Assembly: GCF_007280575.1 (NCBI RefSeq)
Contig: NZ_VKJP01000022.1
Location: forward strand, 1 to 37,660
Direction: 5' to 3'
From: Streptomyces benahoarensis
Lineage (GTDB): Bacteria; Actinomycetota; Actinomycetes; Streptomycetales; Streptomycetaceae
DNA: 37,660 nt
Made by a program: the position numbers and the translations under genes. Below, piece after piece: positions 1 through 8,099 of the stretch (the stretch's first letter is position 1; each line of letters begins with the position of its first letter). The notes under the pieces were generated by a model. It saw only the letters and a program-made list of their open reading frames with translations. It did no database searches and was not told the origin of the DNA.

Positions 1-55
1 CCCCGAGGCCCCGACGGCCCGCCCCCGAGGAGACGAGCCCCATCATGGTGAGTGA
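1..55 (+). CDS. possible 3' end of cvnA (sensor kinase)
   Basis: The frame beginning at base 2 is open and reads a proline- and charge-rich tail that ends at a TGA at 53-55, overlapping the cvnB start by 11 bp. Conservon operons place the histidine-kinase-like gene cvnA directly before cvnB, and overlaps of this kind are usual there. Only about 17 codons are present and no domain is visible. The call therefore rests on gene order alone and the frame could be wrong. Confidence 0.3.
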   Translation, partial: PEAPTARPRGDEPHHGE

Positions 56-530
56 TCTGCACACACCGACCCACGCACCGACGCACGCACTGACGCACCC
101 CCCGGCGCATGCCCCGTTGCACGCCGGTCCGCAGCCGGACCTCTCATGGCTGCTGACCGGTCTCGTCCAGCGCGTCCCGCACGCCCGCAGCGCACTCCTG
201 CTGTCCTCCGACGGCCTGGTCAAGGCCGCCCACGGCTTCGACCCCGACAGCGCCGACCACCTGGCGGCACTCTCCTGCGGCCTCTACTCGCTGGCCCGCA
301 GCGCCGGGGTCCGTTTCGGCGAGGGCGACGACGTCCTCCAGGTCGTCGTCGAGCTGGAGTCCGCCTTCCTCTTCGTCTCCACCGCCGGATCGGGCACCTG
401 CCTGGCCGTCCTGGCCGGTCGTGAGGCCGATGTGGCGGTGCTCGGCTACGAGATGGGGATGCTGGTCAAGAGCGTCCGCCCGTACCTGATCACCCCCGCG
501 CGGCGGCAGGCTCCGGCGGGTGGACGCTGA
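45..530 (+). CDS. cvnB: Roadblock/LC7 domain protein, conservon component CvnB
   Basis: The 161-residue protein has a Roadblock/LC7 fold from about residue 32 to 145. It includes the typical helix-strand opening (LSWLLTGLVQRVPHARSALLL), a strand with a 'SSDGLVKAA' turn, and the LFVS...LAVLA strand pair. In conservons the Roadblock protein partners the small GTPase CvnD at the membrane and acts as a GTPase regulator in a G-protein-like signalling complex. A GAGGAG ribosome site lies about 10 bases before the ATG. cvnC starts 2 bp after the stop, so the genes are translated as one operon. The N-terminal 27 residues are a His/Thr/Pro/Ala-rich imperfect repeat that is not part of the fold. The paralog number cannot be assigned from sequence alone. 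Confidence 0.9.
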   Translation: MVSDLHTPTHAPTHALTHPPAHAPLHAGPQPDLSWLLTGLVQRVPHARSALLLSSDGLVKAAHGFDPDSADHLAALSCGLYSLARSAGVRFGEGDDVLQVVVELESAFLFVSTAGSGTCLAVLAGREADVAVLGYEMGMLVKSVRPYLITPARRQAPAGGR

Positions 531-532
531 CG

Positions 533-928
533 ATGGCGCTGCGCCACCGCAGCCGCGACGGCGGCCGGGAGCCCGCGTGGTACGACGACGCGGCGGGCCG
601 TCTGGTCCGCCCGTACACCGTCAGCAACGGACGGACCCGGCCCACCGCCCCGTTCGATCTGCTGACGCTGGTCCGGGCGACCGGGCGGCGGGCCGACGCG
701 CAGGGCCCGGAGCACGTCCGGGCGCTCGCGCTGTGCCGGGTGCCGGTCTCCGTCGCCGAGATCGCCGGCCAGCTGCGGCTGCCCGTCGTGGTCACCAAGG
801 TGCTCCTCGCCGACCTCGTCGACTGCGGTGCGCTCACCGCCCACGCCCCCGCGACCGCGGGACCCGCACCCCGGACCGACCGAGCCCTTCTGGAGGCGGT
901 GCTGCATGGACTGCGCACCCGACTGTGA
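533..928 (+). CDS. cvnC: DUF742 family protein, conservon component CvnC
   Basis: The 131-residue protein matches the DUF742 family. It has 'R.WYDDAAGRLVRPYTVSNGRT' at about residues 17-37, a DLLTLV segment, and a winged-helix-like half (LALCRVPVSVAEIAGQL, then VVTKVLLADLVDCGAL) that ends near residue 115. DUF742 proteins are the third member of conservons, encoded between the Roadblock protein and the GTPase. The wing-helix-like segment suggests a protein or DNA contact role, but no activity is established here. The gene starts 2 bp after cvnB, and its last 23 bp overlap the cvnD start, which indicates tight translational coupling. Confidence 0.9.
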   Translation: MALRHRSRDGGREPAWYDDAAGRLVRPYTVSNGRTRPTAPFDLLTLVRATGRRADAQGPEHVRALALCRVPVSVAEIAGQLRLPVVVTKVLLADLVDCGALTAHAPATAGPAPRTDRALLEAVLHGLRTRL

Positions 929-1523
929 ATCCCTGACCCCGACCCACGACGGGGCCGCCTTCCCGACCGCCGTGAAAGTCCTGGTCGCGGGCGGCTTCGG
1001 GGTCGGCAAGACCACCTTCGTCGGAGCGGTCAGCGAGATCGAACCGCTCAGCACCGAGGAGCTGCTCACCCAGATCAGCGTCGGCCACGACGACCTGCTC
1101 GGCGTCGAGGACAAGGACACCACCACCGTCGCCATGGACTTCGGCCGGATCACCCTCGACCGGTCGCACATCCTCTACCTCTTCGGCACGCCCGGCCAGG
1201 AACGCTTCTGGTTCATGTGGGACGAGCTGTCGCACGGCGCGCTCGGCGCGGTGGTCCTCGCCGACACCCGGCGCCTGGACCACTGCTTCGCCGCCGTCGA
1301 CTTCTTCGAACGCCGCTCCATCCCCTTCGTCGTCGCCGTCAACGAGTTCGAGGGCTCCCATCACTACGCCCCCGAGGAGGTGCGTACCGCCGTCGACCTC
1401 GGGCCGGACGTGCCCGTCGTGGTCTGCGACGCCCGGCGCTGCGCCTCGGCCACCCATGTCCTGGTCGCCCTCGTCCAGCACCTGCTCACCCCCGTGCCCG
1501 CCGCGACCTGGGAGCTGCCGTGA
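906..1523 (+). CDS. cvnD: Ras-like GTP-binding protein, conservon component CvnD
   Basis: The protein has 205 residues from the ATG at 906. Its P-loop is GGFGVGKT (residues 29-36), the switch-II region is FGTPGQERFWFMW, and a base-recognition segment reads VVAVNEFEG where classical GTPases have NKxD. This set is typical of the conservon MglA/Ras-like GTPases, which cycle GTP and relay the signal from CvnA. An upstream in-frame extension exists, but it would lie wholly inside cvnC. The ATG at 906 leaves a normal short N-terminus before the first strand (VKVLVAGG), so I chose it. The stop overlaps the next gene's GTG (GTGA), so the GAF gene is in the same operon. Confidence 0.9.
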   Translation: MDCAPDCESLTPTHDGAAFPTAVKVLVAGGFGVGKTTFVGAVSEIEPLSTEELLTQISVGHDDLLGVEDKDTTTVAMDFGRITLDRSHILYLFGTPGQERFWFMWDELSHGALGAVVLADTRRLDHCFAAVDFFERRSIPFVVAVNEFEGSHHYAPEEVRTAVDLGPDVPVVVCDARRCASATHVLVALVQHLLTPVPAATWELP

Positions 1524-2101
1524 GCCGGTCCGCCGGGTACGACCCGAACCGGCATCTGCTGCGGACCCCGGTCGACACCGAGGCGCCGCGGCGCGCGGCC
1601 CGGCTGCGGGAACTGGGCATCGGCGACGCCCCGGTGCCCGCCTTCGACACGTACGCCCACGAGGTGGCCCGTGCGCTGCGGGCGCCGTACGGCGTGGTGA
1701 ACCTCCTCGACGAGGACCGGCAGTACCTCGCCGGGCTGTACACCCCGCCCCGCGGCCGGGTGCCGGGCGCGCCGCGCGCCCGCGGCGGAGACCTCCGGGT
1801 GATCGCCCGCGACCACGGCTACTGCCCGCACGTCGTCGTCCGCCGCAAGGCCCTGGTCCTGGAGGACGTCCGCGACTACCCGCGGTTCGCCGGAAATCCG
1901 GTCGTCGACGAGTCCGGCATCCGCGCCTACCTCGGCGCACCGCTGATCGACCGTACGGGCCTGGCGCTGGGCACGGTCTGTGTGGTGGACCTCGAACCGC
2001 GGCGGTGGGGCCGGGAGGGCCTGGAGACGATCAAGAAGGCGGCCACCGATCTGGTCGCCCGCATCCACCGCCGGGAGGACGGACTGAGCGACACCTTCTG
2101 A
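1520..2101 (+). CDS. GAF domain protein at end of the conservon operon
   Basis: The 193-residue protein starts with GTG at 1520, overlapping the cvnD stop in a GTGA junction. Residues about 35-185 form a GAF domain: YGVVNLLDEDRQYLAG is the first strand pair, GYCPHVVVRRKALVLEDV is the mid-domain helix and strand, and YLGAPLIDRTGLALGTVCVVD is the conserved core. Such 'FCxxxI...G.PL....G..iGtlcv.D' GAF proteins bind small ligands or act as redox sensors. Here one Cys (GYCPH) lies at the position where many of these proteins carry one. Coupling to cvnD suggests it feeds or tunes the GTPase module. No output domain is present, so it is a stand-alone sensor. Its ligand is unknown. Confidence 0.8.
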   Translation: MSRSAGYDPNRHLLRTPVDTEAPRRAARLRELGIGDAPVPAFDTYAHEVARALRAPYGVVNLLDEDRQYLAGLYTPPRGRVPGAPRARGGDLRVIARDHGYCPHVVVRRKALVLEDVRDYPRFAGNPVVDESGIRAYLGAPLIDRTGLALGTVCVVDLEPRRWGREGLETIKKAATDLVARIHRREDGLSDTF

Positions 2102-2140
2102 CCCGGGGCGCGTCCGATTCGTCCCGTCCCCGTCCCGGCG

Positions 2141-2176
2141 CCCGGTGCACCCCGGCGGCCGGGAACACGCACCGGG
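2141..2176 (+). terminator. GC-rich hairpin after the conservon operon
   Basis: CCCGGTGC (2141-2148) pairs with GCACCGGG (2169-2176), and the interior holds a second perfect repeat, CCCGGC/GCCGGG. There is no T-run, as in many Streptomyces terminators. It lies 40 bp after the GAF stop. Confidence 0.45.
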
Positions 2177-2332
2177 CCGGGGCCCTTGGCGGGGTGCCGC
2201 CGGGGAGGGGAGAGTGGCGACCGGCGGGGCCCCGGTCCGGTGGCCGGAATCCGGCGCGGTCGGCGCGGGCGCCCCGCCGACGCGGCCGCCGGACCGGGCG
2301 GCCCCCGCCCCACAGTCAGGAGACGATGCCCC

Positions 2333-3256
2333 ATGCAGGCCCCCCAGCCGGAGTTCCACGAGGCCCCCGACGGTGCCCGGATCGCCGCGTACACCTGGCT
2401 TCCGGAGACCGGGCGGCCCCGGGCCCTGGTCCAGATCGCGCACGGCGCGGCGGAACACGCCCGGCGCTACGACCGGTTCGCCCGCTTCCTGACCGCCCGC
2501 GGCTACGGCGTCCTCGCCTCCGACCACCGCGGGCACGGCGCCACCGCCGCGTCCACCGGCGGCCGCGGGGTGGTGGGCGAGGACGCCTGGCGGGCGATCG
2601 TCGCCGACCTCAAGCGCCTCGGCGACCACACGGCCGCCGAGCACCCCGGCGTCCCGCTGGTGCTGCTCGGCCACAGCCTGGGCTCGATGCTCGCCCGCGA
2701 CTACGCCCAGGAGTACGGCGCCGACCTCGCCGGGCTGATCCTCTCCGGTACGTTCCGGACCCTGCCCGGAATGGAACTCGACTCCACCATCGCGGAGTTG
2801 GAGGCCGAGATCGCCGAGAAGGGCCGCACCGCGCCGTCCGCCTTCCTCCCGCGGGCCTTCGGCTCCTTCAACGACGCCTTCCCCCACCGCACCGGCTACG
2901 AATGGCTCTCCCGCGACACCGCCGAGGTCGACCGGTACGTCGCCGACGAGGACTGCGGCTTCCCGTTCTGCGCCGGGCTCGCCCTGGACTGGGTACGCGC
3001 GGTCCGCAAGGTCAACGATCCGGCGCACCTCGCCCGGATGCCCCGCGGCCTGCCGGTGCACCTCGCGGTCGGCGCCGAGGACCCCTGCAACCAGCGCCTG
3101 ACGCAGGTCAGCGAGATGCTGGAGGATTACCGCTACCACGGCGTCCACGACCTGACCTGGCGCGCCTATCCGGGCGCCCGGCACGAGATCCTCAACGAGA
3201 CCCACCGCGACGAGGTCCAGCGGGATCTGCTGGCCTGGCTCGACGCCCGCGTCTGA
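2333..3256 (+). CDS. alpha/beta hydrolase, monoacylglycerol lipase-like
   Basis: The 307-residue serine hydrolase resembles monoacylglycerol lipases and lysophospholipases (Hydrolase_4 family). Landmarks are the oxyanion segment QIAHGAAEH (residues 34-42), the strand and turn ASDHRGHG, and the nucleophile elbow GHSLGSM with Ser115. The acid is probably the Asp in VGAEDPCN, and the His is in GARHEIL near the end. The cap region (about 155-215) is of ordinary length. No signal peptide is seen, so a cytoplasmic esterase or lipase is expected. The ATG at 2333 follows AGTCAGGAGA at good spacing. It stands alone between the conservon operon and the tRNA. The substrate cannot be read from the sequence. 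Confidence 0.88.
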   Translation: MQAPQPEFHEAPDGARIAAYTWLPETGRPRALVQIAHGAAEHARRYDRFARFLTARGYGVLASDHRGHGATAASTGGRGVVGEDAWRAIVADLKRLGDHTAAEHPGVPLVLLGHSLGSMLARDYAQEYGADLAGLILSGTFRTLPGMELDSTIAELEAEIAEKGRTAPSAFLPRAFGSFNDAFPHRTGYEWLSRDTAEVDRYVADEDCGFPFCAGLALDWVRAVRKVNDPAHLARMPRGLPVHLAVGAEDPCNQRLTQVSEMLEDYRYHGVHDLTWRAYPGARHEILNETHRDEVQRDLLAWLDARV

Positions 3257-3412
3257 GCGACCGGGGCGCCACGGACCGGCGGGCGGTCGTCGGCCTGGTC
3301 ACGGCGGTCCGCCCGGGGTATGCGCCGCCGTCCGGAATATGGCAACGCGCACCCTCTGACATGCGGTATTGTTCTCATGCGCGGTCAGCCGGGGAACCGG
3401 CCGGACGAGCAT

Positions 3413-3486
<74 letters not shown>

Positions 3487-3496
3487 CAGTTGTCGG

Positions 3497-3538
3497 AAAG
3501 CCCGTCGATCCGGGGAAACCTGGATCGGCGGGCTTTTT
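3497..3538 (+). terminator. Rho-independent terminator of tRNA-Pro
   Basis: AAAGCCCGTCGATCC pairs with GGATCGGCGGGCTTT with one mismatch, and a T-run (CTTTTTCG) follows. It begins 11 bp after the tRNA. It is one of the few classical T-tailed terminators in the window. Confidence 0.85.
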
Positions 3539-3632
3539 CGTGTATGGCGGCGGGTGTCGTCGTCGGCGTGGAGGGCTGTGGCCGCTGTGCCGCTCGGTTC
3601 GACCTTCGAGGCGTGAAGAGTCGTCGCCCGTC

Positions 3633-4148
3633 TCAGCTGTCGAAGGTGTACTCAAGGACGTACGACGCGGCATCGAGCGTCATCTCATTGACCTCGACGG
3701 GGCGGCCGTCCGCCGTGTGGCACGAACCGGCGCTCGCGAACGCATACCGCTCCCCGGGCGCCAGCCCCAGGACGTGCGCGACGCCTTTGGACGCGGGGCG
3801 CTCCTCGACGGTCACCCCGTCCACCTCCACGGAGCGATCCGTATCGGCGGACCAGAGGGAGCATCCGCTGCCCCACAGTTCCTCGGAGAGGCGGGGAATG
3901 CTCTGGCGGCGGAGCGGGCCTGAGGTATCGCGATGAGGCGCCGGGGGATCGGGACCGGCAGGGTGTGCTCCGGGCGCGTATGCGGGAAGCCCCCCGGGGA
4001 AGGCGCCCAGGCCACGCACCTCGTCGTCGAACTCACCCGCTGCACGCGGGTCGAATTCGGTCGGACGGGGTGAGCCGGGGCCCGTGGCGGCTTGTCGTCG
4101 CGGAGGGGTGTTCCTCCGCGACGACGCACCGAGGCCCGTACACGTCAC
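3633..4148 (-). CDS. hypothetical protein, possibly decayed
   Basis: The minus-strand frame has 171 codons from a GTG that overlaps the LAL stop (GTGA, 4145-4148). I do not recognise the product. The C-terminal half (after about residue 82) looks most like real protein: WGSGCSLWSADTD, then VDGVTVEER, and VEVNEMTLDAASYVLEY at the end, with two Cys that could pair. The first 40 codons run through a 13-bp perfect hairpin (4094-4125) and are arginine- and proline-rich, so they are unlikely to be translated. An internal GTG at 4019 would give 128 residues. It could be a short gene with a later start, or the remnant of one. Confidence 0.4.
   Translation of the reverse strand: MTCTGLGASSRRNTPPRRQAATGPGSPRPTEFDPRAAGEFDDEVRGLGAFPGGLPAYAPGAHPAGPDPPAPHRDTSGPLRRQSIPRLSEELWGSGCSLWSADTDRSVEVDGVTVEERPASKGVAHVLGLAPGERYAFASAGSCHTADGRPVEVNEMTLDAASYVLEYTFDS
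4094..4125 (-). terminator. 13-bp perfect hairpin after the LAL gene
   Basis: GTCGTCGCGGAGG (4094-4106) pairs perfectly with CCTCCGCGACGAC (4113-4125) around a 6-base loop. It starts about 20 bases after the LAL stop in its direction of transcription. It has no T-tract, so it fits a Streptomyces-style terminator and could work in either direction. Confidence 0.6.
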
Positions 4149-7039
4149 CGCCCGGCTCGCGCCTCCGCCGGGGGGAAGGCTGCGGGCCGCAGCATCGCCG
4201 TGAGTTCGGTGCGGCGCTTGACGTGGAGTTTGCGGTAGACGCGGGTCAGGTGCTGTTCGACGGTGCTGACGGTGATGTAGAGCCGGGCCGCGATCTGGCG
4301 GTTGCTGTGGCCGCGGGCCGCGAGTTCGGCCACCCGGCGCTCCGCGTCGCTCAGGTTCGCCTGTACAAGGGACTCACCGTCCGGCCGGGCGCCGTGCGGG
4401 GGGCGCGTGGCGGGGACGAACGGCTGCTGCCGCGGCGTGGCGGCCGTGGTGCAGGGCCGGGGCACCGTCTGCCCGGGGCGGGGTCCGCTCCGCTGCGCGG
4501 GTGTCGTCGCGGAGCGGCCGCGCGGTGCCGCCTCCGACTCCTTCGGCTCGACTTCCTGACGCTCCATCACCGTCTGCTCTCCCAACGTGCTCAGCTCTTT
4601 CCGTCGCTCGATTCCGTCCAGTTCCCTCAGCACGGCCGCCCGGTCCCGCAGCGCCCCGCACTCCGCGAACGCCGTCGCAGCCTCCTCCAGCAGGGCGGTC
4701 CGCCGCTCCGCCGGGCCGCAGGCGGCGAGCGCCCGCAGCGCCTCGCCGCGCGCCCGGGCCTGGAGCGCGGTGCACCGCCCCAGCTGCGCCTGCGTCAGGG
4801 CGCGGGCGCGGGCCCGGTCGCCGAGGGCCAGGCATGCCCACGCGGCCTCGCTGCGCCACGGCACCAGCGCCGGGACGTCCATCGCCCATTCCGCCATCAG
4901 CGCGCCGATGGCGGTGAACTCGTCCAGTGCCGCCTGCGGCTGCCCCGTCGCGAGATGGTGACGGCCGCGGGCCCGCAGATAGTGCAGCCCGATCGGCGTC
5001 TCGAAGAGCGTGTCCGGCACCGGCACCCGCAGCGCCCGCCGCGCGATCTCCAGCTGCCCCGACGCGATCCCCGCCGTGATCAAGGTGCCCAGCGGCATCC
5101 CGATTCCCACGCCCCAGCTGTCCTGCGAGATCGTCGACAGGGCGGTGTGCGCCAGCTGGATGGCGTCCGCCAGCTCGCCGCTTCGAAAGGCGAGTTCGGC
5201 GCGTACGGCGGTGAAGAGTGCCTGCCAGTTCTGTGCCGGCATGCGCTGCGCCTCGGCGGTCAGCCGACGGCAGGCCGCGTCGGCGGCGTCCGGCCGGTCC
5301 GAGTAGACCAGCGTGATCAGCGCGGAGAGCAGGACCGCGAAGCTGCGCTCGTTGAGCCGGTAGCGCCGCAGCAGCCGCTCGGCCTCGTCGGCGAGGGCCG
5401 TGTCGGGGCCGGTCCCGCTCAACCGGCTCAGCAGCACCGCCCCTTGGACCTCCGGGCTCAGCGGATCGGCGAAGGGCGTCGCGGAGTCCGGGCCCTCCGG
5501 TACGTCGACCATCTCCCACCGGCCCGTCGCGGACGGGTAGCCCAGCCGCAGCCACTGCAACGACGCCTGGACATGGGCCGCTGCGCCCGGCGCGTACACC
5601 TCCGGCGCGGCGTTGATCCGCTGGAGTCCCGCGACGGCCGACTCCACATCGTCCAGCCAGAGCGGGACGGCGGCCCGCAGGCCCTCGTCCGTTCCGTCCA
5701 GGCCGTCGGGGGCGGGCGCCAGCGCCGGGAGGCCGCGGATGGCGGCGCACGGATCGGTCCGCCACTCGATGTCGAACAGCGTGGCCGTGATGGAGGCCCG
5801 CAGCTTCTCGTCGGACGGCTCCAGCTCCCGGGCGCGCACCAGGCAGTCGTGCGCCAGGTCCGGTTCGCCGTCGCGTAGCGCCGTCCGGGCGGCCTCGTCG
5901 AGGATCTCCGCCGTCCAGTCGCCGTCCGGTACGGGCGAGGCGGCCAGCAGCTGACGGGCGATGGTGACGGGCGCTGCGCCGCCGCGGTACAGCACCTCCG
6001 CGACCCGGCCGCGCAGCGCGGCCCGCAGCGACGGAGCGGTGTTGTCCAGCACCGCGGTCCGTGCCTTCGCGTGCCGGAAGCGGCTGCCCGACAAGACCCC
6101 CGCGTTGTTGAGGGTGTTGACGGTCCGCATCAGCGTGGTGGTGTCGACACCGGCGAGCTGGGTGAGGACGCGGGTACTGGCCGGGTCATCGAGGAGGGCG
6201 ATGTGCCGGGCCAGCGCCTGCGCCTCGTCGCCGCAGCGGTGCAGACACGACAGGACGGCCGCGGTGTACCCGGAATCGACGGCCGGTGCCCCGTCCGCCG
6301 GGGCCGACCACCGGTTGTCGGCGATCAGCCCGTGGACCTGGAGCGGGTTGCCCGCCGTGATGTCGTAGCAGGCGTCGGAGAGCCGTTCGGCCGCCGCCGC
6401 GCCCAGGTGTTCGGTCAGCAGGTCCCGTACGGCCGGACGGGACAACGGCCGCAGCCGCAGCCGCCGGGAGTGCGGCTCCAGGGGCAGTTCGGCCTGGAGC
6501 ACGGCCTGCGCCGACGGGAGGTCGGGGGCCTCGCCCAGGACGATCAGCACCGGCTTCGTGCCGAGCCGCCGGGCCACCGCCGCCAGGCACTGGAGGGACA
6601 CCGCGTCGGCGTGCTGGAAGTCGTCGATGCCGAGCACGACCGGGCCGGGCAGCTGCTCGACGGCGTCCAGCAGCGGCAGGCAGAGGGTGTTGACGACCTG
6701 CGCCGACAGCGGGACGCTGCCGTCGCCCGGGGCCTCGCCCGCCGCGGCGTGGCGCTGCGCATCGTCCAGCAGGCCGGCCGCGCCGCGGAAGAGCTGCGCC
6801 CAGACGCCGAACGGCACCAGATGCTCGGTCCGCGACGCCGTCGCGCCGAGGTAGGTGCCGCCGTCGTGGGTGACCTGGCGGGCGAAGGTGCGCAGCAGCT
6901 CCGACTTACCGCAGCCGGTCGGCCCGGAAAGGAAGGCGAACCGCGCCGGGCCCAGCCGGTCGTCCGTCAGCATCTGCCGGAGCACCGCGAGATCATCCGC
7001 GCGCTCCTGCAGGACGGGGAAGACGGCCTGGACGTTCAT
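4145..7039 (-). CDS. large ATP-binding LuxR-family (LAL) regulator
   Basis: The 964-residue protein has the full LAL layout. An N-terminal AAA/STAND-type ATPase carries Walker A GPTGCGKS (39-46) and Walker B VVLGIDD (134-140). A long helical, TPR-like middle follows, and a C-terminal LuxR helix-turn-helix (about 895-955) contains LSDAERRVAELAARGHSNRQ, then TVSTVEQHLTRVYRKL. LAL proteins are typical pathway-specific activators of Streptomyces secondary-metabolite clusters and use ATP and an effector through the middle domain. The ATG at 7039 places Walker A at the usual distance. It lies 193 bp downstream of the GCHII-LuxR gene on the same strand, with room for its own promoter. Targets are unknown; the neighbouring cassette is a reasonable candidate. 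Confidence 0.92.
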   Translation of the reverse strand: MNVQAVFPVLQERADDLAVLRQMLTDDRLGPARFAFLSGPTGCGKSELLRTFARQVTHDGGTYLGATASRTEHLVPFGVWAQLFRGAAGLLDDAQRHAAAGEAPGDGSVPLSAQVVNTLCLPLLDAVEQLPGPVVLGIDDFQHADAVSLQCLAAVARRLGTKPVLIVLGEAPDLPSAQAVLQAELPLEPHSRRLRLRPLSRPAVRDLLTEHLGAAAAERLSDACYDITAGNPLQVHGLIADNRWSAPADGAPAVDSGYTAAVLSCLHRCGDEAQALARHIALLDDPASTRVLTQLAGVDTTTLMRTVNTLNNAGVLSGSRFRHAKARTAVLDNTAPSLRAALRGRVAEVLYRGGAAPVTIARQLLAASPVPDGDWTAEILDEAARTALRDGEPDLAHDCLVRARELEPSDEKLRASITATLFDIEWRTDPCAAIRGLPALAPAPDGLDGTDEGLRAAVPLWLDDVESAVAGLQRINAAPEVYAPGAAAHVQASLQWLRLGYPSATGRWEMVDVPEGPDSATPFADPLSPEVQGAVLLSRLSGTGPDTALADEAERLLRRYRLNERSFAVLLSALITLVYSDRPDAADAACRRLTAEAQRMPAQNWQALFTAVRAELAFRSGELADAIQLAHTALSTISQDSWGVGIGMPLGTLITAGIASGQLEIARRALRVPVPDTLFETPIGLHYLRARGRHHLATGQPQAALDEFTAIGALMAEWAMDVPALVPWRSEAAWACLALGDRARARALTQAQLGRCTALQARARGEALRALAACGPAERRTALLEEAATAFAECGALRDRAAVLRELDGIERRKELSTLGEQTVMERQEVEPKESEAAPRGRSATTPAQRSGPRPGQTVPRPCTTAATPRQQPFVPATRPPHGARPDGESLVQANLSDAERRVAELAARGHSNRQIAARLYITVSTVEQHLTRVYRKLHVKRRTELTAMLRPAAFPPAEARAGR

Positions 7040-7199
7040 CGCTGCTCACTCGGTTGTTGCCGAAAACCGGGATATTCCTTCACGTTTCTTCCTGGACTTC
7101 CTGGCGGCGCGCGCCCTGCCGATGGCGCCGACGCTCCGGGGGAGGGAGGACGGGGAGGTGTTCCGTACCGGTGCCCGCGGGGGCCCGCCGGGCCGGTAC

Positions 7200-7212
7200 G
7201 GACATGCCCTAA
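7200..7212. promoter_or_regulatory. GGACRTGCCCTAA motif, copy 1
   Basis: GGACATGCCCTAA lies in the 193-bp gap between the GCHII-LuxR stop and the LAL start. A near-identical copy (GGACGTGCCCTAA) is at 9257-9269, and the bases after it are also similar (CCGG). On the minus strand both read TTAGGGCAYGTCC. It could be a binding site for one of the two LuxR proteins. Function is inferred only from the recurrence. Confidence 0.3.
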
Positions 7213-7232
7213 GCCGGACGCGGAGGCCGGGT

Positions 7233-8099
7233 TCACAGCGGGATTCCCCACTCACGGGCGCGAGCGATGGCCTCCACGCGGTTGCGGGCGTTCAGCTTCT
7301 GCAGCACGTTCTGCAGATAGCTTTTGACGGTGTTGCGGGAGATGTACATGGCGGTGGCGATCTCCGGATTGCTCTGGCCGAGCGCGACCCGGCGCAGCAC
7401 CTCGTGCTCGCGGGGGGTGAGGAAACCCTCCCCGGCGGACGCGACGGGCTGCCGGGGAGGAGCCTCGGCGGGGCGGGGCGCGCCCGTGGCGGGCGTCACC
7501 CGTTCGACGACGATGCCATACCGGGCGACCGGCGCCGCCCAGTCCGGATGGCAGGTCAGCAGCGCGATCCGGAAGAGGCCGAGCGCGGTCAGCATCTCGG
7601 CGACGATCCGGCTGCCGTTCTCCCGCTCCGCGCGGTACTGCGGGGCGGCCACCGACGACTGGCGCCGGGCACAGCTGTCGAGGGCGCCGACGGCACCGAA
7701 GTCCCGGCCGGTCTGCCGCAGATAGAGCAGGACACCACCGGCGTCGTGCACGGCGCGGATGGTCTGCTGGAGGCGGGCCGCGCAGTCGCAGTGCAGCGCG
7801 CCCAGCACCTGCCCGCTGAGGCATTCGCTGTGCACGCCCACCAGCGGCACCCGGCCGCCCGCCGGTACCGCGCCGAAGCCGAGCGCCACATGCTCGCCGC
7901 CGTGCGACAGACCGCTGAAGGTGAACGACGTGCCGACCGCGGTGCCGCCGCCCTGCAGGCCGACCTGGAGGTCACCGGCGGCCCGCACCCGCGGCCGCGG
8001 CGGCGTCGTGGGCAGCGGCCGCTCCCGCTCACCGCGCGGCCGTCCGTCGGGCCGCTGTCGCCGCGCGGCCGCCGGGTTCTCCGGGCTGACGAGGGTCAT
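7233..8099 (-). CDS. GTP cyclohydrolase II-like domain fused to LuxR HTH
   Basis: The protein has 288 residues from the ATG at 8099, which overlaps the CofD stop (ATGA). Residues about 40-205 resemble RibA/GTP cyclohydrolase II: VGVHSECLSGQVLGALHCDC holds the three zinc cysteines (93, 104, 106), LLYLRQTGRDFG matches the GTP-loop LLYxRQEGRxIG, and ALLTCHPD...YGIVVERV matches the terminal strand. Glu of the RQEGR motif is Thr here, and the segment normally reading DTVEAN is unrecognisable, so cyclohydrolase activity is doubtful. Residues 226-285 are a LuxR/GerE helix-turn-helix (LTPREHEVLRRVALGQSNPE, then SRNTVKSYLQNVLQKLNA). It may be a regulator that senses GTP or a flavin or deazaflavin precursor. 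The fusion itself is unusual. Confidence 0.85.
   Translation of the reverse strand: MTLVSPENPAAARRQRPDGRPRGERERPLPTTPPRPRVRAAGDLQVGLQGGGTAVGTSFTFSGLSHGGEHVALGFGAVPAGGRVPLVGVHSECLSGQVLGALHCDCAARLQQTIRAVHDAGGVLLYLRQTGRDFGAVGALDSCARRQSSVAAPQYRAERENGSRIVAEMLTALGLFRIALLTCHPDWAAPVARYGIVVERVTPATGAPRPAEAPPRQPVASAGEGFLTPREHEVLRRVALGQSNPEIATAMYISRNTVKSYLQNVLQKLNARNRVEAIARAREWGIPL

Noticed and set aside
3965..5878. A 637-codon plus-strand frame opposite the LAL gene
   Set aside because: It is antisense to an obvious LAL protein and has an arginine-rich shadow composition.
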